From Elusimicrobiales bacterium (GTDB lineage: Bacteria; Elusimicrobiota; Elusimicrobia; Elusimicrobiales; UBA9959), in NCBI GenBank assembly GCA_026419335.1, contig JANZZP010000035.1, positions 1 to 12,892 of the forward strand: DNA of 12,892 nt, read 5' to 3'. The notes beneath the pieces were generated by a model, which was not told the origin of the DNA, ran no database searches, and saw only the letters and a list, made by a program, of their open reading frames with translations. The translations under genes were made by a program, and so were the position numbers. This document shows, one piece after another, positions 6,754 to 12,892 of this stretch. Position 1 is the stretch's first letter. Each line of letters begins with the position of its first letter.

Positions 6754-7326
6754 TTGAAATATGGGAAAAAACCGGAAGAATTGCTTCGGATAGTATTAGA
6801 CTTAATTACCCAAAGGGGCGATTTAATTTTAGACTTCTTTATGGGTACTGGAACAACTTGTGCGGTTGCTCACAAGATGGGTCGGCAATATATTGGCGTT
6901 GAACAGCTTGATTATGGCGAAAATAGTGCGGTTGTGAGATTAAAAAATGTTATTAATGGAGACCAAACCGGAATTTCAAAACAAGTTGGTTGGAAAGGTG
7001 GCGGTGATTTTGTCTATTTAGAACTTATGAAATGGAATGAAAAATTCGCGGAAGATATAAGGAAAGCAAAAACAAAAGAAGACTTGAAAAGAATATGGGA
7101 GAAGATGAAGAAAAATTCTTTTTTAAGTTATAGAATAGATATTAGAAAAATTGATGAAAATGCAAAGGAGTTTGAAGATCTTTCTATTGAAAACCAGAAA
7201 GAATTTTTATATGAGTGTTTAGATAAAAATCATCTGTATGTAAATTATTCAGAGATTGATGATAAAGAATACAATGTAAGCGCATATGATAAAAAAATAA
7301 ATAATAGTTTTTATGGAGATAAATAA
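6754..7326 (+). CDS. Type III DNA methyltransferase Mod, C-terminal part (after the in-frame stop)
   Basis: This is the continuation of mod in the same frame. The codons just after the TAA read GIANEGGVT (6727-6753), then LKYGKKPEELL, the usual lead-in to motif I in this family. AdoMet-binding motif I is DFFMGTGTT (starting at base 6832), followed by MGRQYIGVEQLDY. The tail then carries the charged, helical C-terminus expected of Mod and ends at TAA 7324-7326. The coordinates given start at TTG 6754, where AGGGGG (6741-6746) could serve as an SD for reinitiation. With the upstream part, the total is about 670 codons, a normal Mod size. It may be part of a pseudogene, or the second chain of a split enzyme if reinitiation or readthrough occurs. 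Confidence 0.8.
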   Translation: MKYGKKPEELLRIVLDLITQRGDLILDFFMGTGTTCAVAHKMGRQYIGVEQLDYGENSAVVRLKNVINGDQTGISKQVGWKGGGDFVYLELMKWNEKFAEDIRKAKTKEDLKRIWEKMKKNSFLSYRIDIRKIDENAKEFEDLSIENQKEFLYECLDKNHLYVNYSEIDDKEYNVSAYDKKINNSFYGDK

Positions 7327-7359
7327 AAATATAAGTTAAGATAAACACAATTTATTTAT

Positions 7360-9984
7360 ATGGATATGCTTTATAAAATACTAGATTCATTAGAAGAAGC
7401 CCATGGGGAAGATTATTTTAAGTCAAGAATTGATTCTGAGATTATTCAGAATCTCAATCCTAATTTTGTTTTAAGAGAATACCAAAAAGAAGCATTGGGT
7501 AGATTTGATTTTTATTTTAATGAATATTGTCATAGAAAATATCCAACACATTTGCTTTTTCATATGGCAACAGGTTCCGGGAAAACCTTAATTATGGCAG
7601 CAAATATTTTACAACTTTATAAAAAAGGATATCGTAATTTTATATTTTTTGTAAATAGCATAAATATCATTGAAAAAACAAAAGATAATTTTTTAAATTC
7701 ATCATCAGCAAAATATCTTTTTGCGCCTAAAATTAAAATCAATAACAAAAAAGTTTCTATAAAAGAAGTATCAGGTTTTGATGGGGTAAATTCCGAAGAT
7801 ATAAATATTTTATTCACAACTATTCAGGCATTACATATTAGAATGGTAAATCCAAAGGAAAATGTAATAACTGAAGAGGATTTTGAAGATAAGGAAATAG
7901 TTTTAATTTCAGATGAAGCACATCATCTTCAAACATTGACAAAGAAAGGAAAAGAGGAAGAAGAATTAGAAAAAAGTTGGGAATATACCATTATAGAGAA
8001 AATTTTCAAAAAGAATCCTAAAAATATCTTATTAGAGTTTACAGCAACAATAGATTTAAGCAATGAAAATATAAATCAAAAATACCAAGATAAAATAATA
8101 TACCAATATGATTTAAGACAATTTAGACTTGATAAATATTCGAAAGAAATAGAAGTATTAGAAGCTGATTTAGACCCAATAGATAGAGCTATACAATCAA
8201 TAATTTTAAGTCAATACAAAAGGAAAGTTGCAGAAAAATATAGGTTATATCTAAAACCAGTAATTCTTTTTAAGTCAAAAAGTATTAAGGAATCAGAAAG
8301 TAATTACAAATCATTTTTAGACAAAATAAATAATTTAAAAAGAGATGATTTAAAAAATATAAAATCAAAATCATCTGGAACAGATTTAGGAAAAGCATTT
8401 GAATATTTTGAGAAGGAAAATATATCTTTAGATAATTTAATAAAAGAAATACAAAATGATTTTTCTAAAGATAAAGTAATTCTTTTAGATTCTGAGAACA
8501 TTGATGAAAAAAAGCAATTGTTATTAAATTCTCTAGAAAATAAAAACAATGAAATAAGAGCTATCTTTGCAGTTAATATGTTAAATGAAGGATGGGATGT
8601 TTTGAATCTATTTGACATAGTTAGACTTTATGATACAAGGGATGGTAAATGGGTCAAAAATAAATACAAACCTGGCAATACTACTATTGGCGAAGCACAA
8701 TTAATTGGCAGGGGAGCAAGATATTGGCCATTTAGTTTAAACACTGAACAAGATAAATACACGAGGAAATATGATAGTGATTTAGAAAATGAACTTAGAA
8801 TCATAGAGACTTTACATTATCATTGTTTTAAAGAACCAAGATATATACAAGAAATAAAAACTACGCTTACAGAAATGGGATTAATTTCTGAAAAATATGT
8901 ACAACGCGAATTATTTATAAAAGATGAATTTAAAAAAACTGATTTTTGGAATAAAGGATATGTATTTATAAACGAGAGAATAAAAAATCCAAGAAATAAT
9001 ATATTAGGATTAAAGGATATAAAAATCCAAGAAAAATATAACTATGAATTTAGAACAGGGGAAGTAAAAGAAGAATTTATATTCGAGAATAGAGATGTTG
9101 GATCGGTTGTTATAAAAAAAGCAAAACGAGAATTTAATTTGATAGAATTCGGAGAAAATGTTATTAGAAATGCTTTAGATAGAATAGAATTTTATTACTT
9201 TAGTAATTTAATTAAATATTTCCCAAAACTAAAATCCATAAAAGAATTTATAACTTCAGAAAAGTATCTTGCTAAAATTGTAGTTGAGGTTTCTGCATCT
9301 AAAGAAAAGATAAGTAATCTAAAACAAGATGATAAACTTAAGATAATTCTTGATATTTTAGTTAATTTAAGAGAACAGATTATAAATAATACTACTGATT
9401 ATATAGGAAGTAGAAATCTTAAAAACAGATTTATTAAAGAAGTTTTTGTAAATAAAAAGTTAAAGATTGATAAAGATGATAATGCAGATGGGGTTAGAGA
9501 AATAAATTTAGCTGAGAAAGATTGGTATGCCCAAAATAATCTCTATGGAACGAGTGAGGAAGAAGATTTTATATATTTTATGGATAATTTTATAAATACT
9601 TTGAAAGAAAAATATTCTGAAGTTGCATTATTGAGGAATGAAAAACATTTTCAAATATATGATTTTGATACTGGTCAACCGTTTGAGCCTGATTTTCTAT
9701 TACTTTTGAAAAATAAAAATCAAAAAATAATTACTTATCAGATATTTATTGAAGCAAAAGGAGATCAATTCAAAGATAAATATGGTAAATTTGAATATTC
9801 CAAAGAGGGGTGGAAAGAAAAGTTTTTATTGAGATTTAAAAGTGAGGCAAAACCTGTTTTAGAATTTGAGAATGAGAAATTTATTATATTAGGATTGCCA
9901 TTTTATAATAAATTGTTAGAAAACGAATTTGAAAAAACAATTAAGGAAGAATTATTAGGAAATGACTATACAAGTAGAATATAA
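7360..9984 (+). CDS. Type III restriction endonuclease Res subunit (helicase-nuclease)
   Basis: This 874-residue SF2 helicase-nuclease is the usual size for Res. It partners with Mod to translocate or signal along DNA and cut near unmethylated sites. Helicase motifs in order: Walker A MATGSGKT (69-76), Walker B DEAH (185-188), motif III equivalent FTAT (227-230), and motif VI QLIGRGARYW (about 447-456). The C-terminal PD-(D/E)XK nuclease is FEPDFLLLL (P777, D778) followed by EAK (E798, K800). All key residues are present and the frame is open throughout. The start ATG 7360, 33 bases after mod, has no clear SD; ATG 7366 is an alternative. In this family Res depends on Mod, so an inactive Mod would leave Res harmless. 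It overlaps the next gene by 23 bases. Confidence 0.93.
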   Translation: MDMLYKILDSLEEAHGEDYFKSRIDSEIIQNLNPNFVLREYQKEALGRFDFYFNEYCHRKYPTHLLFHMATGSGKTLIMAANILQLYKKGYRNFIFFVNSINIIEKTKDNFLNSSSAKYLFAPKIKINNKKVSIKEVSGFDGVNSEDINILFTTIQALHIRMVNPKENVITEEDFEDKEIVLISDEAHHLQTLTKKGKEEEELEKSWEYTIIEKIFKKNPKNILLEFTATIDLSNENINQKYQDKIIYQYDLRQFRLDKYSKEIEVLEADLDPIDRAIQSIILSQYKRKVAEKYRLYLKPVILFKSKSIKESESNYKSFLDKINNLKRDDLKNIKSKSSGTDLGKAFEYFEKENISLDNLIKEIQNDFSKDKVILLDSENIDEKKQLLLNSLENKNNEIRAIFAVNMLNEGWDVLNLFDIVRLYDTRDGKWVKNKYKPGNTTIGEAQLIGRGARYWPFSLNTEQDKYTRKYDSDLENELRIIETLHYHCFKEPRYIQEIKTTLTEMGLISEKYVQRELFIKDEFKKTDFWNKGYVFINERIKNPRNNILGLKDIKIQEKYNYEFRTGEVKEEFIFENRDVGSVVIKKAKREFNLIEFGENVIRNALDRIEFYYFSNLIKYFPKLKSIKEFITSEKYLAKIVVEVSASKEKISNLKQDDKLKIILDILVNLREQIINNTTDYIGSRNLKNRFIKEVFVNKKLKIDKDDNADGVREINLAEKDWYAQNNLYGTSEEEDFIYFMDNFINTLKEKYSEVALLRNEKHFQIYDFDTGQPFEPDFLLLLKNKNQKIITYQIFIEAKGDQFKDKYGKFEYSKEGWKEKFLLRFKSEAKPVLEFENEKFIILGLPFYNKLLENEFEKTIKEELLGNDYTSRI

Positions 9985-10267
9985 AAATTCTCAAGGAACA
10001 ATTAGCAATTGGAGGTATGATATTACACATCTTGCTATAATAAAACATTTAGCAGTTGCAGGTATGGGATATTTTCCAAGGTTGAATAAGATGATGAGAA
10101 TTATCGGGATGTATTGTCATTATTATCCTTTTTTACTTGAATTTTTGAGACCAAGAATTAACAATTTTGATAATTACCTTTTAAATGATCCAACTGAAAG
10201 ATCGCATTTTTCAACTCTTATTGGTAAAGCTATTGCGGATTTCTTAGCTAAAAGAATTGACAATTAA
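9962..10267 (+). CDS. Accessory PD-(D/E)XK nuclease-like protein, N-terminal part (interrupted by in-frame TAA)
   Basis: These 101 codons overlap the end of res by 23 bases. The product is helical and partly hydrophobic (THLAIIKHLAVAGMGYFP, then a Tyr-rich HYYPFLLEFLRPR), ending in GKAIADFLAKRIDN at TAA 10265-10267. I do not recognise the family. The same frame stays open after the stop (IVTFNYEAV) and runs into the 193-codon ORF at 10295, which holds a nuclease motif. The most economical reading is one gene of about 304 codons broken by a single stop codon. The short AGGA just before ATG 9962 may help translation, together with coupling to res. It could alternatively be a genuine small upstream protein. 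Confidence 0.6.
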   Translation: MTIQVEYKNSQGTISNWRYDITHLAIIKHLAVAGMGYFPRLNKMMRIIGMYCHYYPFLLEFLRPRINNFDNYLLNDPTERSHFSTLIGKAIADFLAKRIDN

Positions 10268-10294
10268 ATCGTAACTTTTAACTATGAAGCGGTT

Positions 10295-10876
10295 ATGAAA
10301 AAAGAAGGTTATAAGATTAAAGGGGGGCGCCCTGATTTAATCGCATATATAGCCCCCCAAAAAAGATTTGCCATTGAAACTAAAGGTTATAGCCACTGTC
10401 GTTGTGGAAATATGAATAATCATAAAAAACAAGCTCAATCTGGACCTTTAAAAGTTGATTTTTGTGTAGCCTGTGTTTCTTATAATATATATACTCAGAT
10501 AGAAGTTAAATATCATGATCCTGAAAACGAGTTGGAGTATGATGGTAATAGAAAAGGTGATAGAGATGTTTTTAAAGAATTAACAAAAAAATATTATTCT
10601 GGATTGGTAAGTTTTTTAAAATTACCATATGATATAGTTTCATATGGTAACGAAAAATTTTATGAGATTAATTTTAGTTATTTTTTTAGAGAAATATATT
10701 GTTCTTGGTTTTGCCATTGCTTTTTAAAATATAGATATAAAATCTTATTATCAACCAAGATAGATAGTTGGGCACAAGAAGGATTAACAAAAGAAATATC
10801 TCCATTTGTACATCATCAAAATGAAAATATTTATATTGATAATGATGGAGTAGGGATAAAATTTGAAGATTTTTAA
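10295..10876 (+). CDS. Accessory PD-(D/E)XK nuclease-like protein, C-terminal part
   Basis: These 193 codons continue the frame of the preceding ORF after the TAA at 10265. GGRPDLIAYI (P13, D14) followed by FAIETKGY (E28, K30) is a good PD-(D/E)XK nuclease motif; a K-containing strand after E is typical of restriction and repair nucleases. C35 and C37 (HCRCG) plus C57 and C60 (CVAC) could bind a metal ion. I cannot assign the family beyond this fold. Ten bases after the motif's first codons lies a G6/C6 inverted repeat (10322-10358), unusual in this AT-rich setting. The stop is followed after 8 bases by the RNase HII-PIN gene, so the two are very probably co-expressed. Whether this part is translated alone from ATG 10295 is unknown. 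Confidence 0.6.
   Translation: MKKEGYKIKGGRPDLIAYIAPQKRFAIETKGYSHCRCGNMNNHKKQAQSGPLKVDFCVACVSYNIYTQIEVKYHDPENELEYDGNRKGDRDVFKELTKKYYSGLVSFLKLPYDIVSYGNEKFYEINFSYFFREIYCSWFCHCFLKYRYKILLSTKIDSWAQEGLTKEISPFVHHQNENIYIDNDGVGIKFEDF
10322..10358. repeat. G6/C6 inverted repeat inside the nuclease gene
   Basis: GGGGGGC (10322-10328) is the exact reverse complement of GCCCCCC (10352-10358), with 23 bases between. GGGCGCCC (10325-10332) is a perfect palindrome inside the left part. The repeat spans codons for the PD-(D/E)XK motif and lies 54 bases after the in-frame TAA. An RNA hairpin with seven G-C pairs would be stable. Confidence 0.6.
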
Positions 10877-10884
10877 AGAATTTT

Positions 10885-12399
10885 ATGAAGATAATTTCTA
10901 ATAAAACATGGAAAATTATAAACCCCAAAATTGTGGAAGAAATAAAAAAATGGCTGCTTTGTAATGGTGGAATAGAACAGAAAATAAATTCTAAATATGA
11001 AATATGGAGAATTAAATTTTCAGATGCAACCTTTACATACTATTCGAGTGATAAATTGTTTTGTACAGATTCAGATGATAATGTGGTTTTAGTTGCTCAT
11101 AAATATATATATTCTCTTGTGGGCTCACAGTTTCAGGTTTCTGACAAAAAATATTTAATTGGTTTTGATGAAACAGGTAAAGGAGAAATCATAGGTCACA
11201 CAGTATTAGCAGGTGTTATTATACCTAAGGAATTATATGAAGATTTTGAATTACATATAGGAATGGCAAATACCAAAATTAAACATGAGACAAAATATTG
11301 GGATGAAATTTTTAGAAAGTTAGATTTTTATGAAGCCCAGGGTTTTAATTTTCTTGTTCAAAAAATTCCGCCATGGCAAATTGATAAGTATAATATTAAT
11401 AAGCTTTTAGATATTACATACCAAAGAATGTTGAATTTGCTTCTGAATAAAGTTGATGTTAAAGAAGTCAGAGTGGTAATTGATGATTATGGATGTGGTT
11501 TCCATCTTAATAGATATTTTCAAGCATTAGAAAAAGCTGGCGCAGAGATAGTAAAAACAAATAAAGCAGATGAAAATTATCTGGAATCAAGGGTTGCTTC
11601 AATTATTGCTAAAAGAGAGCAACAAAAAGTTATTGAAACAATTTCTAAAAGTCCAGAATTTCAATTAAGTGGAATTTCAATCGGTAGTGGGAATGCGGGA
11701 GATAATGAAACATTAGTTTGGCTAAAGAAATGGAAAGAAACCAAAAAAGAATGGCCTTGGTTTGTAAAACAGTCATTTAAACCAATAAGAGAATTAGATG
11801 GAATAAAAAGAGAGATTAAAAAAATAAATCCTCCTTTAAATGAAAATATACTTTCAGAGGAATTTAGAAAAAAGTTTGAAAGTGGAGAATTAAACATAAC
11901 ATCTCTATCAATTGTGTGCCCTCTATGTGGAACAATTAAAAAAAGCATTAAACTTATTTTAAAAGGCAATAAAACGATTCCTATTTGTATATCGTGTGGT
12001 CAGGAAATTATAGATTTACAACTTACAATCCAGTATTATTGTAGTAGAATTTTACCTGATAATAGTGTTATTGGAAGATGTTTTATATCAAAAGATCTAG
12101 AAGGAAGTAAATTTTTTGAAAATTTTACTTTCCTATTACATTCAGTGGTTAGATATGAATCAGATCAAAATAAGAGAACTAAAAAAGAAATTGAAAGAAT
12201 TGGATATTTTGCTTCAATCGGAAGAATAAGATTGGAAGAGATAGTGTCAACCTGTGATCCTAAGACTTTGGGAAATACTGAGAGAGATGATTTGATTTTA
12301 GAGGGAGCCAAACAAAATAATGCTATTCTTATAACCGCAGATAATAATATGAAAGGTATAGCTCAATCTAAAGGGCTTTTTGTAATTGAAGTCCCATAG
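10885..12399 (+). CDS. RNase HII-like protein fused to a zinc ribbon and a C-terminal PIN nuclease domain
   Basis: This 504-residue protein appears to carry two nucleases. Residues 1-85 resemble the TBP-like N-terminal domain of RNase HIII. Residues about 90-305 form an RNase HII-type domain: GFDETGKGE (D95, E96), VVIDD (D200 or D201) and KAD (D229) supply all four acidic residues, and IGSGNAGDNET with WFVKQSFKP resembles the C-terminal part of archaeal RNase HII. CPLCG (345-349) and CISCG (368-372) make a zinc ribbon. Residues about 388-504 look like a PIN domain: PDNSVIG (D392), VVRYES (E425), RDD (D469) and ILITADNN (D486) give the four PIN acids. RNase H would cut RNA in RNA-DNA hybrids; PIN domains usually cut single-stranded RNA. 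It is the last gene of the restriction-modification run. Start ATG 10885 lacks a clear SD. Fusion and both folds are inferred from motifs only. Confidence 0.8.
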   Translation: MKIISNKTWKIINPKIVEEIKKWLLCNGGIEQKINSKYEIWRIKFSDATFTYYSSDKLFCTDSDDNVVLVAHKYIYSLVGSQFQVSDKKYLIGFDETGKGEIIGHTVLAGVIIPKELYEDFELHIGMANTKIKHETKYWDEIFRKLDFYEAQGFNFLVQKIPPWQIDKYNINKLLDITYQRMLNLLLNKVDVKEVRVVIDDYGCGFHLNRYFQALEKAGAEIVKTNKADENYLESRVASIIAKREQQKVIETISKSPEFQLSGISIGSGNAGDNETLVWLKKWKETKKEWPWFVKQSFKPIRELDGIKREIKKINPPLNENILSEEFRKKFESGELNITSLSIVCPLCGTIKKSIKLILKGNKTIPICISCGQEIIDLQLTIQYYCSRILPDNSVIGRCFISKDLEGSKFFENFTFLLHSVVRYESDQNKRTKKEIERIGYFASIGRIRLEEIVSTCDPKTLGNTERDDLILEGAKQNNAILITADNNMKGIAQSKGLFVIEVP

Positions 12400-12618
12400 A
12401 TAAGTTTTTAAATAACCTCGTCATTCCATAACATTTTTAGAAATTCTTTATATGGTAAAAAAATAAGTTTTTTTAGAATTTTTCAAGTAAAAATATTACA
12501 TTTTTGGATTTATATAATCACAAATATGTAAGTTCTTTTATTTTATGTCAAAAAAAATAAATGTTTTTATAAGATTAACATTTGAAAATGCTATAGAAAT
12601 TATAATCAAATATAACTA

Positions 12619-12699
12619 CCTATGAACATCTTTAAATTTTTATTTTAAAAATGTAGTTTTACCAGTTTTCCTCGGTCCCCATAAAAAAGCAGAACGACT
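12619..12699 (-). pseudogene. Remnant of an AAA-type ATPase (Walker A region)
   Basis: On the - strand 12643-12699 reads SRSAFLWGPRKTGKTTFLK, a textbook Walker A (GPRKTGKT) in the context typical of stand-alone AAA_14/DUF4143-type ATPases. It is bounded by TAA codons on both sides in this frame; past the second stop KFKDVHR continues, as expected for such a protein. No further part of the gene can be followed. It is best read as a short fossil of a lost gene. Confidence 0.6.
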
Positions 12700-12700
12700 T

Positions 12701-12760
12701 TATGATAATTTTTACTACAAAGTCAAATTATTTGTGATAATTTGTAGTAAAAGTCAATAA
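12701..12760. repeat. Two direct-repeat units with a mutually inverted core
   Basis: Units at about 12704-12726 and 12735-12757 share the left block GATAATTT and the right block AAGTCAA in direct orientation. Their cores are inverted relative to each other. TTTTACTACAAA (12710-12721) is the exact reverse complement of TTTGTAGTAAAA (12741-12752). A third AAAGTCAA lies near 12803. The layout resembles paired recombinase or regulator sites; no partner protein is encoded nearby. Confidence 0.6.
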
Positions 12761-12892
12761 AATCATATAAATTAATTCACACGTTACAAGGAAATTCGCG
12801 GAAAGTCAAGGCTTTTCTATTTATAGGACTTTTGTCCCTTTTAAGTATTATTTCATATGTTAAAATATTATTTATTATTGTTTTTGTCTAAA

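Larger units (their letters stand above)
12400..12892. other. Gene-free right edge
   Basis: These 493 bases hold no intact gene on either strand. They contain a weak hairpin (CCATA 12426-12430 with TATGG nearby, followed by an A/T run) that might end the operon, the ATPase fossil, the paired repeat described separately, and a 4-bp GGAC/GTCC hairpin before CTTTT near 12830. Base composition is more AT-rich than in the genes. The island boundary on this side is not visible. Confidence 0.6.

Noticed and set aside
6724..10267. TAA reassigned as a sense codon, suggested by interruptions in mod, the nuclease gene and the ATPase fossil
   Set aside because: TAA clearly ends the permease (tandem TAA), the Memo-like gene, nfo and res at natural C-termini, so it works as a stop. 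Decay or split genes are simpler.
1..12892. CRISPR arrays and insertion sequences
   Set aside because: I found no regularly spaced repeats, transposase motifs or terminal inverted repeats with target duplications.

Overview
The window is bacterial chromosome DNA, very AT-rich (about 30% G+C by eye). The bacterial assignment rests on TATAAT-type -10 boxes, a rho-independent terminator, and PgeF and endonuclease IV genes. The tRNA does not encode its CCA end. Several chromosomal genes lack a Shine-Dalgarno (SD) sequence, which suits an uncultivated or deep-branching low-GC lineage rather than a typical Firmicute. I cannot name the phylum from this window.

Left part (1-4860), ordinary chromosome. 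A decayed Prx6-type peroxiredoxin lies at 69-471 and is followed by its old terminator. Next come an APC-superfamily (CAT-like) amino-acid permease on the + strand and a convergent three-gene - strand operon. That operon reads Memo-like protein with a winged-helix N-terminus, then PgeF (purine nucleoside phosphorylase/laccase-domain protein), then endonuclease IV (Nfo). Its genes overlap by 1 and 13 bases. The permease and the Memo-like gene each have TATAAT exactly 6 bases before an ATG, so both mRNAs may be leaderless. A tRNA-Asp(GTC) gene closes this part.

Middle and right (4860-12400), an accessory defence island next to the tRNA. It begins with a possible structured element: an outer inverted repeat around two interlocking 7-bp inverted repeats with pseudoknot geometry. 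A small 67-codon - strand gene with a strong SD follows. Then comes a + strand run of type III restriction-modification genes. mod is split in two by an in-frame TAA, and res is intact, with helicase and PD-(D/E)XK nuclease motifs. Two accessory nuclease loci follow: a PD-(D/E)XK-like gene also split by an in-frame TAA, and an intact 504-aa fusion of TBP-like domain, RNase HII, zinc ribbon and PIN nuclease. All intergenic gaps in this run are short or negative, so the genes are probably co-transcribed.

Right edge (12400-12892). There is no intact gene. A short fossil of an AAA ATPase (Walker A region) is visible on the - strand, beside a pair of direct-repeat units whose cores are inverted relative to each other.

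Functionally, Mod would methylate and specify sites, and Res would translocate and cleave unmodified DNA together with Mod. The PD-(D/E)XK protein and the RNase HII-PIN fusion look like an add-on acting on nucleic acid, possibly RNA-DNA hybrids or RNA. With mod and the PD-(D/E)XK gene both broken, the module may be decaying, or may work from split polypeptides. The intact RNase HII-PIN fusion is the most unusual gene here.
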